Positions 7,143 to 13,635 of a stretch of DNA of 13,635 nucleotides are shown here, piece by piece. How positions within the stretch are numbered: position 1 is the stretch's first letter; each line of letters starts with the position of its first letter. The notes under the pieces were generated by a model. That model was not told the origin of the DNA. It searched no databases and saw only the letters and a program-made list of their open reading frames with translations. The translations under genes and the position numbers were made by a program. Source of the DNA: Oscillospiraceae bacterium (lineage in GTDB: Bacteria > Bacillota_A > Clostridia > Oscillospirales > Ruminococcaceae); NCBI GenBank assembly GCA_017440445.1, contig JAFSHE010000128.1:1-13635 (forward strand), read 5' to 3'.

Positions 7143-7456
7143 TATCTGACATTTTATACTATTTGTATATAAACACCCCGCATTTTCTAACAATACGGGG
7201 TGTTTTGCCGCTTTATAGATATGATGGAATTATTAAGACATATCCCGTACTTTATGGGGTATTTATAACAGAACACCAATGTTTTTGTAATAATATAGTG
7301 TCTTTATACTATTTGTATATAGAATTACCTATATTTCGTATGATCTGGTGTATTCTGCCGCATAAACTATATAAAAGGTATATCATATACTTAATAGCTA
7401 TTTATACCAAAATCTCTGCTATTTTGTTATATTCTTATGATTTTATACTATTTGTA
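7136..7456. repeat. Diverged tandem duplication with a 32-bp core present three times
   Basis: A 32-bp segment ending in TTTATACTATTTGTA occurs at 7136-7167, 7286-7317 and 7425-7456, with starts 150 and 139 bases apart. The last 15 bases are identical in all three copies and the rest is similar. The stretches between copies are also related: both contain GGTGT...TGCCGC, an ATATC...TACTT segment and a following TATTTATA. This points to an old duplication of a unit of about 145 bp. The first copy overlaps the nspC stop codon. I see no convincing gene in 7143-7513; besides these repeats it holds two terminators. Confidence 0.8.
7172..7206 (+). terminator. Intrinsic terminator of the polyamine operon
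   Basis: AACACCCCG (7172-7180) pairs perfectly with CGGGGTGTT (7196-7204) across a 15-nt loop, and the tail is TTTT. It lies 30 bases after the nspC stop and inside the first unit of a tandem repeat. The matching place in the second unit (about 7323-7353) keeps only a decayed form of the hairpin. Confidence 0.82.
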
Positions 7457-7463
7457 GCACAAA

Positions 7464-7495
7464 AACAGCCGACACAGAAAAATGTGTCGGCTGTT
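7464..7495 (-). terminator. Intrinsic terminator of the EAL gene (bidirectional form)
   Basis: AACAGCCGACACA (7464-7476) pairs perfectly over 13 bp with TGTGTCGGCTGTT (7483-7495) around a 6-nt loop. On the minus strand a T run follows, so it fits the end of the gene at 7514-9445. On the plus strand the tail is shorter, but it may stop residual read-through from the polyamine operon. Confidence 0.88.
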
Positions 7496-7513
7496 TGTTA
7501 TGTATTTATGATA

Positions 7514-9445
7514 TCAGACTATTTTATGCGCTTCTCTTACAAACTTCACATAATCCTCCTCGCAGATGGGACGTGAATAATAATAGCCCTGTATGAAATC
7601 GCAGTTTAGCGCTGCAAACTGCTCTGCCATGTTCTCAGTTTCTATGCCCTCCACCACTATCTCCATGTTCATGTCCTTCAGCATCTTCACAGTGTTCTGG
7701 AGGACTATCCACATCTTGGGATTGTTCTGCTCGTCCACAAAGGATTTGTCAAGCTTTACTATCTTCAGCGGAAGCTGTATCACTCGGCGCATATTGGAAT
7801 ATCCTGTTCCGTAATCGTCCAGCGAGAAGCTTATGCCCGCTCCCGTCAGCTTGTCAAGATTTGCACGGAGGATATCCTGACCACGGCTTACTGCGGTCTC
7901 GGTTATCTCAAGGTTTATCTTATCGGGAGTTATACCGTACTTATTCAGCACTCCCATAACCTTTTCGGGGAGATTGGTGTGAATACACTGCGCCACAGAA
8001 AGGTTGATCTCGATATAATCCACGCCAAGCGCCTTGAATTCGTCGCTTGCGATAAAGCGGCATACATCATCCAGTACAAAATCTCCTATCTTATGTATCG
8101 CACCGCTTTTTTCAGCGGCAGGGATAAACAGGTCAGGCGGTACAGAGCCGTACTCGTCGTCAATAAGTCTTATCAGCGCCTCAGCCGAGGAAAAGCGTCC
8201 CTTCTCCACAGAATAAATAGGCTGATAATACATCCTGAAGTTGTGGTTTTTAAGCGCACGGTTGATTATTCCGTCAATGCTGTTAAGCATATCGAATTTA
8301 TCCTGCTTGAAAAGCTCGGATGCGAACATTACGCTGCTTGTATCCGGAGTTTTAAGGTAGAAGTCCGAGCCGAAGCTGTTCAGCGTATTGAACTCCTTTG
8401 CATCCTCGGGACACTCTGTAATACAGATATACGGAGTAAGGCTGACATAACCATCCGCAACAAGAAGCTCGTTGAGCTTTTCGCTGAGCATATACGCTGC
8501 ATCCTTTGCCTTGTCACGGTTTTTTCCGCTGAACACCATGCGGAAGCGCCCTCTGTCAAGATAATACATGCTTGAACGTCCGTGAAGCTTGTTATTTATC
8601 TTATTCATCAGACATGCGGTCTTTTTCAGCAGCTTGATCGAATCATCATAGCTGATGGTAGACTGATACGTGCCGAAGCCGTCTATATTAAGCATAAGCA
8701 CAGTAAATCGCTTGTCGATCTGGAATGAGCGCTTGATATCATCCGCATAGGCGCTGTATTTGCTTAAGCCTGTGTGAGAATCAAGTATCTCCTCGGGGCG
8801 CTGTACGGTCATGCTTACAAGAAGCAGCGAAAGCGCCGCTGCAAATACCTCTACCCTGTACTGAGGGAAAAGAACATGGATAATGATGGATGAAAGCACA
8901 AGCGGTATGATGGCAATAAGTGCAAGTATCTTTCCGACAGAAAGCAGCCTGCGATATATTATCACATACGCAGTACCCATCAGAGCATAGTATCCTGCGA
9001 TAACATACACTATCCAGAAATACTCGGTGTGGATATAGATATTATTCCGGATAGTGAACATGTGATCTGTAAACAGGTTCACCACCAGCATGGCAATAAG
9101 CAACAGATACGGCACTATAAGCAAAAGCTGCTGCCAACGGTTACGATTAAATCGGTGCCATGTATCAGTCAGACTTATTATATACATGACATACGCAGGG
9201 GTCGTAAGGTTGTGCGTTATAAGGTATCCCGTATGTAGGAATGAAAGCAGCACAGGTGCGCTGACGCCACTGTTCTCAAGCAGTACAGTACATATATCAA
9301 ACAATGCCGAGGCAAACACCGTACCCATCACAAAGAATATCATACGGTTGCTGATACCCTTTGTCATTCCGCGGAATATAGTTGAAAACAGCAGAAAAAG
9401 CAGCAGGATGACCGCCGCAATATCAAACTCAACTATTTTAACCAT
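7514..9445 (-). CDS. Membrane-bound c-di-GMP phosphodiesterase (7TM, degenerate GGDEF, EAL)
   Basis: A 643-aa protein in three parts. Residues 1-215 form about seven membrane helices, an N-terminal sensor region of unknown ligand. Residues 220-375 are a GGDEF-like domain (SHTGLSKYSAY, LNIDGFG) whose signature is replaced by DRGRF (297-301), so cyclase activity is not expected; it may be regulatory. Residues 385-643 are an EAL domain with the expected residues: AEALIR (E422), INLS (N481), LEITET (E513), DDYGTGYS (D543, D544), KLDKSF (K564), VVEGIET (E599) and IQGYY (Q619). Family knowledge: EAL enzymes hydrolyse c-di-GMP to pGpG. ATG at 9445 is preceded on the minus strand by an AAGGGGG site and a consensus promoter. 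It converges on the polyamine operon and diverges from the ABC exporter. Confidence 0.92.
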   Translation of the reverse strand: MVKIVEFDIAAVILLLFLLFSTIFRGMTKGISNRMIFFVMGTVFASALFDICTVLLENSGVSAPVLLSFLHTGYLITHNLTTPAYVMYIISLTDTWHRFNRNRWQQLLLIVPYLLLIAMLVVNLFTDHMFTIRNNIYIHTEYFWIVYVIAGYYALMGTAYVIIYRRLLSVGKILALIAIIPLVLSSIIIHVLFPQYRVEVFAAALSLLLVSMTVQRPEEILDSHTGLSKYSAYADDIKRSFQIDKRFTVLMLNIDGFGTYQSTISYDDSIKLLKKTACLMNKINNKLHGRSSMYYLDRGRFRMVFSGKNRDKAKDAAYMLSEKLNELLVADGYVSLTPYICITECPEDAKEFNTLNSFGSDFYLKTPDTSSVMFASELFKQDKFDMLNSIDGIINRALKNHNFRMYYQPIYSVEKGRFSSAEALIRLIDDEYGSVPPDLFIPAAEKSGAIHKIGDFVLDDVCRFIASDEFKALGVDYIEINLSVAQCIHTNLPEKVMGVLNKYGITPDKINLEITETAVSRGQDILRANLDKLTGAGISFSLDDYGTGYSNMRRVIQLPLKIVKLDKSFVDEQNNPKMWIVLQNTVKMLKDMNMEIVVEGIETENMAEQFAALNCDFIQGYYYSRPICEEDYVKFVREAHKIV

Positions 9446-9483
9446 AACAACACCCCCTTAAAAAGACTTTACATATTTAAAAC

Positions 9484-9512
9484 ATTGTATCATAAAACCA
9501 CAAAAAAGTCAA
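9484..9512 (-). promoter_or_regulatory. Sigma-A type promoter of the EAL gene
   Basis: On the minus strand, TTGACT (9512-9507) and TACAAT (9489-9484) are separated by 17 bases. This places the start point about 30 bases upstream of the ATG at 9445, giving a short leader with a G-rich ribosome binding site. Confidence 0.82.
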
Positions 9513-9602
9513 CACAAATAGATTGCTATGCGCTTTAAAAAAGGGTATATTCACCATTAAAGAGAGAAAACAAAGCCTTTTTTTATATTTTTTTAAAAAA
9601 AA

Positions 9603-9669
9603 TGCACAAAACCCCTTGACAAAATTGCACAAACAGATTATACTGTATATACAACACATGAACAGTTGT
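9603..9669 (+). promoter_or_regulatory. Promoter and possible operator of the ABC exporter
   Basis: A -35 TTGACA (9616-9621) and -10 TATACT (9639-9644) have a 17-base spacer. An A/T-tract region upstream (about 9575-9602) could serve as an UP element. The direct repeat TGCACAAA at 9603-9610 and 9626-9633 flanks the -35 box, the copies starting 23 bases apart. The palindrome TGTATATACA (9644-9653) covers the start region, and ACAAC/GTTGT (9651-9655, 9665-9669) forms an inverted repeat just behind it. The promoter is secure. Operator function is inferred, and no regulator gene lies next to it. Confidence 0.75.
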
Positions 9670-9724
9670 AAAACAGCAAAACAATTTTTCAAATAATTAT
9701 TTTATATGAAAAGGAGAAATCGGT

Positions 9725-10627
9725 ATGTCACTGAAAGTAGACGGCATAGTTAAAAAATTCGGCGAATATACAGCGGTGGATAACCTCAGCTTTGAGATAA
9801 CAAAGCCCGGCGTATTCGCTCTGCTCGGCACAAACGGCGCAGGCAAGACCACATCCATACGCATAATACTGGGAATGCTCAGCAGCGATAAGGGTGAGGT
9901 AACATGGCAGGGAAAGAAGTTCATGACCTCGGAGGAGCCTATCGGCTACCTCGCAGAGGAGCGTGGACTTTATCCCAAGTACAAGATAATGGACCAGCTC
10001 ATCTACTTCTGCACACTTAAAGGTATGAGAAAGCAGGACGCTGTAAAGGCTCTCGACTACTGGTTTGACCGTATGGGTGTAAACGAGTATCGTGACAAGC
10101 GTGCGGAGCAGCTTTCCAAAGGTAATCAGCAGAAGATACAGCTTATCGCAGCGCTTGCTCCCAATCCTGAGCTGCTTATCTTAGACGAGCCGCTCAGCGG
10201 TCTTGACCCTGTAAACGCAGAGCTTTTCAAGACCGTCATCCGTGAGGAGATAAAGAAAAACAAGTTCATCATCATGTCCAGCCACCAGATGCCCACCATC
10301 GAGGAATTCTGCAGCGACATAGTTATCATGAACAAGGGTCAGACAGTGCTTCAGGGCAACCTTAACGAGATAAAGAAAGGCTACGGCAGAGTAAAGCTTA
10401 CCGTAAAGTGCGAGGGCGATATAACAGAGCTTGCAGCACAGCAGGGACTTGTCGTTACAGAGGATACTCCCAACGGACAGAGCTTTGCGGTATCCTCCGA
10501 GGAGCAGGCGCATAAGCTGCTTGGCTCCATCATGGATAAGAAGATACCCCTTATCCGCTACGAGCTGCGTGAACCCACTCTCAACGAGATATTTATTGAA
10601 AAGGTAGGTGCTGACAATGAAAACTAA
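9725..10627 (+). CDS. ABC transporter ATP-binding protein (YhaQ/NatA-like exporter ATPase)
   Basis: A 300-aa cytoplasmic ATPase with Walker A GTNGAGKT (35-42), a GYLAEERGLYPKY segment (74-86) in which E replaces the Q-loop glutamine as is common in NatA/YhaQ-type exporters, signature LSKGNQQK (130-137), Walker B LLILDEP (150-156), D-loop SGLD and switch histidine H187. The ~75 C-terminal residues form the extra domain usual in this subgroup. It should drive the membrane protein encoded next, which it overlaps by 11 bases. AAGGAG (9711-9716) lies 8 bases before ATG 9725. Its own promoter lies 80 bases upstream. Substrate unknown; Bacillus relatives are annotated as sodium or drug exporters, which is not proof here. 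Confidence 0.92.
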   Translation: MSLKVDGIVKKFGEYTAVDNLSFEITKPGVFALLGTNGAGKTTSIRIILGMLSSDKGEVTWQGKKFMTSEEPIGYLAEERGLYPKYKIMDQLIYFCTLKGMRKQDAVKALDYWFDRMGVNEYRDKRAEQLSKGNQQKIQLIAALAPNPELLILDEPLSGLDPVNAELFKTVIREEIKKNKFIIMSSHQMPTIEEFCSDIVIMNKGQTVLQGNLNEIKKGYGRVKLTVKCEGDITELAAQQGLVVTEDTPNGQSFAVSSEEQAHKLLGSIMDKKIPLIRYELREPTLNEIFIEKVGADNEN

Positions 10628-12002
10628 GGGCTGGCAGAAGATATTCCGATTTACATTTATTCAGCATATCAAGACAAAGTCTTTTATCGTAGGTACTATC
10701 ATAGTTTGTCTGCTCACCGCACTTATGGTGGCAGGTGTGAATGTACTCCCCAAGCTGCTCAGTGACGAGGAGGAAGTGATCTCAGGTTCTTCGAGTGAGC
10801 TTACATACCCTGATACAGTGTACATCTACGACAACTGCGAGATAATGGTGCCGCAGGATCTCACATCACTGCGAAACGCAGGAATAAATGTACAGCAGAC
10901 AAGGTTCAATATCACCGAAATGACCGATAAGCTGGCTGAAAGCACCGAGTCCGCTGCCATGGTGCTTATCGACGAAGCTACACAGGACGGATTTGTTTTA
11001 GGATATAACGTAAAGACCTACTATTCCCCCGAAACTCCCTCTGAGGCGGTTGACGGTGTTACAACAGCAATTTATCAGATGGTAGACTACCGCAACATGA
11101 TGAATGCGGGTGTTTCTCCCGAAAACTACGCAGCTACCCAGAGATACATCACCACAAGCAAGGTAACTGCGGGCGCTGATGAATGGAACATCTTCGAGAG
11201 CGCTATCAACTACTTTGTTCCCATCGTTGTTTCACTGGTTCTGTTCATGCTTATATTCGTGTACGGTCAGACTGTTGCACAGTCCATCGCTACCGAAAAA
11301 ACCTCCCGAGTTATGGAGCTTCTGCTTACCTCTGTAAGACCCCTTGCGGTAGTTATCGGCAAGGTGCTGGCTATGGGTCTTGTATCCATCTGCCAGTTCA
11401 TACTGATATGCCTTGTGGGCGGCGGTACATTCTTCGCAACTGCGTCCTTCGGTATCGGCGGCGAGATAATGGCACTTATGAATAACGCAGAGAATCTCGT
11501 AGGTGAGAATGCGGAGATCGCTGAAGCTATCAACAATACTATCGGCTCCATCACACCCCTCACTATCATCCTTGTGCTTGTTATCTTCATCCTCGGCTTC
11601 CTGTTCTTCGCACTTATTGCAGCGCTCGCAGGCGCAAGCATAAGCAGGATGGAGGACCTTCAGCAGGCTATGCAGCCCCTTTCCTTCCTCGGAATCGTCG
11701 GTGTTTATCTTGCATACTTCCCCGTTATCTTCAACATCGACTCCATGGAAACAGGCGCTGCCTCAATAAATCCCGTGCAGATATTCTCCTACTACTTCCC
11801 CGTTTCCTCCCCGTTTGCACTGCCCTCCGCACTGCTGCTGGGAACTCTCTCCACTATCGAAGTAGTCATCGCCATCGCAATACTCGCAGTGTTCGTAGTG
11901 CTTATCGCCATCGTGGTTGCAAAGGTTTACGAGGCTATCATCCTCCACAACGGCAACAGAATAAAGATGACCGATATATTCAAGATGGCTCTGCGTAAGT
12001 AA
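10617..12002 (+). CDS. ABC-2 type permease (YhaP/NatB-like)
   Basis: A 461-aa membrane protein. One helix (about 22-42) is followed by a large predicted extracytoplasmic domain (about 45-195), then five or so further helices to the end, the usual plan of NatB/YhaP permeases. The conserved cytoplasmic segment EKTSRVMELLLTSVRP (about 227-242), followed by GKVLA, is the ABC-2 coupling-helix region that meets the ATPase. ATG 10617 is preferred because AAGGTAGG (10601-10608) lies 8 bases upstream; an in-frame GTG at 10608 would sit inside that site. It overlaps the ATPase gene by 11 bases, so the two are coupled. A hairpin follows after the stop. Transport direction is probably export by family; substrate unknown. 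Confidence 0.9.
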   Translation: MKTKGWQKIFRFTFIQHIKTKSFIVGTIIVCLLTALMVAGVNVLPKLLSDEEEVISGSSSELTYPDTVYIYDNCEIMVPQDLTSLRNAGINVQQTRFNITEMTDKLAESTESAAMVLIDEATQDGFVLGYNVKTYYSPETPSEAVDGVTTAIYQMVDYRNMMNAGVSPENYAATQRYITTSKVTAGADEWNIFESAINYFVPIVVSLVLFMLIFVYGQTVAQSIATEKTSRVMELLLTSVRPLAVVIGKVLAMGLVSICQFILICLVGGGTFFATASFGIGGEIMALMNNAENLVGENAEIAEAINNTIGSITPLTIILVLVIFILGFLFFALIAALAGASISRMEDLQQAMQPLSFLGIVGVYLAYFPVIFNIDSMETGAASINPVQIFSYYFPVSSPFALPSALLLGTLSTIEVVIAIAILAVFVVLIAIVVAKVYEAIILHNGNRIKMTDIFKMALRK

Positions 12003-12011
12003 GCTTTACCT

Positions 12012-12048
12012 GCGGCGCAGCATCCTCCCCCTCCGTCTGCGCCGCTTT
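12012..12048 (+). terminator. Probable terminator after the ABC exporter
   Basis: GCGGCGCAG (12012-12020) pairs perfectly with CTGCGCCGC (12037-12045) over 9 bp around a pyrimidine-rich loop. The tail is only TTT before A-rich sequence, so termination may be partial and read-through to the two small downstream ORFs is possible. Confidence 0.65.
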
Positions 12049-12094
12049 AAAATAAAGGCATCCAAAAAAGATTTTTAAGAAAGGTGGTCTTGCT

Positions 12095-12199
12095 ATGAAA
12101 ACAAGAAATGCTTTATACTTCTGGTGCGATGTGATATTCAGCAGCATCGTTGAATTCACACTTGAAATTATCGGCGAGATCATTGACGGACTTACCTGA
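12095..12199 (+). CDS. Putative 34-aa small protein (micro-ORF)
   Basis: A short open frame beginning MKTRNALYFWCDV and ending IIDGLT with a TGA at 12197-12199. AAGGTGG (12081-12087) lies 7 bases upstream, a good ribosome binding site. After a short basic start the sequence is largely hydrophobic with spaced acidic residues, suggesting an amphipathic helix rather than a plain membrane span. It ends 16 bases before the next small gene, which has its own site, so the two may be cotranscribed. I recognise no family. The call rests on the binding site and spacing only. Confidence 0.5.
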   Translation: MKTRNALYFWCDVIFSSIVEFTLEIIGEIIDGLT

Positions 12200-12215
12200 C
12201 GAAAGGACGTAAATT

Positions 12216-12422
12216 ATGGACAACAAACGAATGAGACTAATATTCAGCATAAGTCTTATGGTAACAGGTGTTACCGCACTTGTGAATGGTGTGTGCAATA
12301 TATTTTCGCTCCCTCTCCCTGATGTTGTTGTAAGGGTATTAGGTATAGTCGGACTTGCTGCAGCCGTAGTGCTTGCATTCTCATTCGTGAGGCTGTATAT
12401 AACCGACAAAAAGAACAGATGA
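12216..12422 (+). CDS. Small two-helix membrane protein of unknown function
   Basis: A 68-aa protein with a basic start (MDNKRMR), two hydrophobic stretches (about 8-31 and 37-60) and a basic end (DKKNR). The flanking charges put both termini in the cytoplasm. AAAGGA (12202-12207) lies 8 bases before the ATG. No known motif is recognised. It follows the micro-ORF and is closed by a strong terminator 15 bases downstream. No separate promoter is evident between the exporter genes and this pair, so low-level read-through from the exporter may express them. Confidence 0.68.
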   Translation: MDNKRMRLIFSISLMVTGVTALVNGVCNIFSLPLPDVVVRVLGIVGLAAAVVLAFSFVRLYITDKKNR

Positions 12423-12436
12423 TGATATCAGTCCGT

Positions 12437-12467
12437 ACCGCACAGGAAACTGTGCGGTCTTTCTTTT
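12437..12467 (+). terminator. Strong intrinsic terminator before the pullulanase gene
   Basis: ACCGCACAG (12437-12445) pairs perfectly with CTGTGCGGT (12450-12458) around a GAAA tetraloop, followed by CTTTCTTTT. It isolates the pullulanase gene from the upstream genes. Confidence 0.9.
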
Positions 12468-12470
12468 ACC

Positions 12471-12499
12471 TTGAAATAAACGTGATATCATGCTATACT
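12471..12499 (+). promoter_or_regulatory. Promoter of the pullulanase gene
   Basis: A -35 TTGAAA (12471-12476) and -10 TATACT (12494-12499) have a 17-base spacer, plus a TGC extended -10 element (12491-12493). It starts four bases after the terminator tail and about 60 bases before the ATG at 12538. Confidence 0.8.
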
Positions 12500-12537
12500 T
12501 AGATATATCAGATACATCCAATGAACGGAGTGACATA

Positions 12538-13635
12538 ATGAGCGGATACAGCTTTAGTGAAACTGACATAAAATACGCATACAGCGGCGCTCTTGGTGCG
12601 GAGTATTCCCCTGAGAGAACGAAATTCTCGGTGTGGTCGCCGTATGCTGAGAATATCACCCTGCGGCTGTATAAGAAAGGTGACAGCGGCGCACCCGAAA
12701 AAGAAACAGAAATGCACCTGTCCGAGGACGGAGTTTGGCGAACAGAGGTGTGCGGCGATCTTGACGGAAAATACTACACATATACTGTAACGCACAACGA
12801 TATCACACGGGAAACAGCCGATATATACTCCCGCAGTGCAGGACTTAACGGTAAGCGTGGAATGATATTCTCCGAAAGCTCCGTTTCCCCCGAGGGATGG
12901 GACAGCGACCGTCCTGTAAGGTGCGCATCTCCCGCTGACGCAGTGATCTGCGAGCTGCATGTGCGGGACTTCTCCATGGATGAAAACGGGAGCTTCACGC
13001 TGCGTGGGAAATTCGGCGCACTATGCGAAGCAGGAGTGACAAACTCCTTCGGTGATGCGATAGGACTGGACTATCTTCAATATCTCGGAGTCACACATGT
13101 TCACTTATTGCCCGTTATGGAAAACGGCAGCGTTGATGAAGCCTCGCCACGCTATAACTGGGGCTACGACCCGCATCTGTACAACGTACCTGAGGGCAGC
13201 TACTGCTCCGACCCTTACGATGGTAATTGTCGGGTAAAAGAGCTCCGTGCGCTTGTACAGGCACTTCACAGCCGCAATATAGGAGTTATCTTCGACGTGG
13301 TGTACAATCACACATACTGCACCGAAAGCTCTCCGTTTGACGTGATCTATCCGCATTACTACTACCGCCACGAGGGAGAAAAATACTCTGATGGTTCAGG
13401 CTGCGGAAATGAGCTTGCCTCTGAGCGTGCTATGGTCAGAAAGTTCATCATCGACAGCGTCTGCGCCCTCGCAAGGGACTATCATGCAGACGGATTTCGC
13501 TTCGACCTTATGGGGCTTACGGATATCGTGACGATGAACATGCTTTCCGATGCTGTGAAGAAGATAGATCCCTGTGCCATCCTCTACGGAGAGGGCTGGA
13601 CAGGTGGAATCTCCCCGATGACCGATGACCTCCGC
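12538..13635 (+). CDS. pulA: Type I pullulanase (glycoside hydrolase family 13), N-terminal part; 3' end outside the window
   Basis: The frame is open from ATG 12538 to the window end (366 residues visible), so the gene is truncated by the window edge. GGAG (12527-12530) lies 7 bases upstream. Residues ~15-95 look like the beta-rich CBM48-type domain (GAEYSPERTKFSVWSPYA). The catalytic domain follows with ICELHVRDFS (137-146), the type I pullulanase marker YNWGYDP (206-212), region I DVVYNHT (253-259), region II GFRFDLMG (319-326, nucleophile D323) and region III GEGW (351-354, acid/base E352). It hydrolyses alpha-1,6 branches in pullulan, limit dextrins or glycogen. No signal peptide or cell-wall anchor is seen at the N terminus, which favours a cytoplasmic enzyme acting on imported dextrins or glycogen. 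Confidence 0.95.
   Translation, partial: MSGYSFSETDIKYAYSGALGAEYSPERTKFSVWSPYAENITLRLYKKGDSGAPEKETEMHLSEDGVWRTEVCGDLDGKYYTYTVTHNDITRETADIYSRSAGLNGKRGMIFSESSVSPEGWDSDRPVRCASPADAVICELHVRDFSMDENGSFTLRGKFGALCEAGVTNSFGDAIGLDYLQYLGVTHVHLLPVMENGSVDEASPRYNWGYDPHLYNVPEGSYCSDPYDGNCRVKELRALVQALHSRNIGVIFDVVYNHTYCTESSPFDVIYPHYYYRHEGEKYSDGSGCGNELASERAMVRKFIIDSVCALARDYHADGFRFDLMGLTDIVTMNMLSDAVKKIDPCAILYGEGWTGGISPMTDDLR

Noticed and set aside
7136..7456. CRISPR-like array
   Set aside because: Only three imperfect copies, with inter-repeat stretches of more than 100 bases that are themselves related, and no cas genes nearby.
7040..7576. A 178-codon plus-strand frame running from inside nspC through the intergenic repeats into the EAL gene
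   Set aside because: It overlaps two real genes, has no ribosome binding site, and its AT-rich Tyr/Ile-rich translation is what the tandem repeats give by chance. Two terminators lie inside it.
4245..12490. Palindrome TGATATCA at several gene ends (4245, 7509, 12423, 12483)
   Set aside because: The same word also occurs inside coding sequence (about 1884 and 8734), as expected from frequent Asp-Ile codons, so a dedicated site is not supported.

Overview
The window looks like chromosome of a moderate-GC Gram-positive anaerobe of the Clostridia, most likely a Ruminococcus-like gut member of the Oscillospiraceae. That placement is inferred from four things: strong AGGAGG-type ribosome binding sites, TTGACA/TATAAT promoters with 17-base spacers, short intrinsic terminators, and a gene set of Firmicutes-type SpeA/SpeE/SpeB, a YhaQ/YhaP-like ABC exporter and a type I pullulanase. 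No rRNA, tRNA, transposase or CRISPR array was found.

Layout. (1) Positions 3-605 hold the 3' end of a diguanylate cyclase (GGDEF). (2) Positions 639-1046 hold a sigma-A promoter, a long and highly structured leader RNA and an intrinsic terminator that ends just before the ribosome binding site of the next gene. (3) Positions 1072-7142 hold a tight seven-gene polyamine operon: arginine decarboxylase-like speA, spermidine synthase-like speE, agmatinase-like speB, a small DUF4177-like protein, a small zinc-ribbon protein, carboxyspermidine/carboxynorspermidine dehydrogenase and the decarboxylase nspC. (4) Positions 7136-7513 hold a terminator, a diverged tandem repeat and a second, convergent terminator. 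(5) Positions 7514-9445 on the minus strand encode a membrane c-di-GMP phosphodiesterase with a degenerate GGDEF and an intact EAL domain. (6) A divergent promoter region leads to a two-gene ABC exporter (9725-12002). (7) A 34-codon micro-ORF and a 68-aa two-helix membrane protein follow. (8) The window ends inside a type I pullulanase gene (12538 onward).

How the genes fit together. The operon can take arginine to agmatine, agmatine to putrescine, then putrescine plus aspartate semialdehyde to carboxyspermidine and spermidine. It also carries a SpeE aminopropyltransferase, which needs decarboxylated SAM, but no speD is present here. Two spermidine routes, or a re-purposed SpeE, are therefore encoded together. 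An agmatine-first route through carboxyaminopropylagmatine is also possible with the same enzymes.

The most interesting element is the roughly 370-nt leader. Its terminator leaves only about 12 bases before the speA ribosome binding site, so operon expression probably depends on read-through, meaning attenuation or a riboswitch-like switch. I could not match it by eye to a known RNA family.
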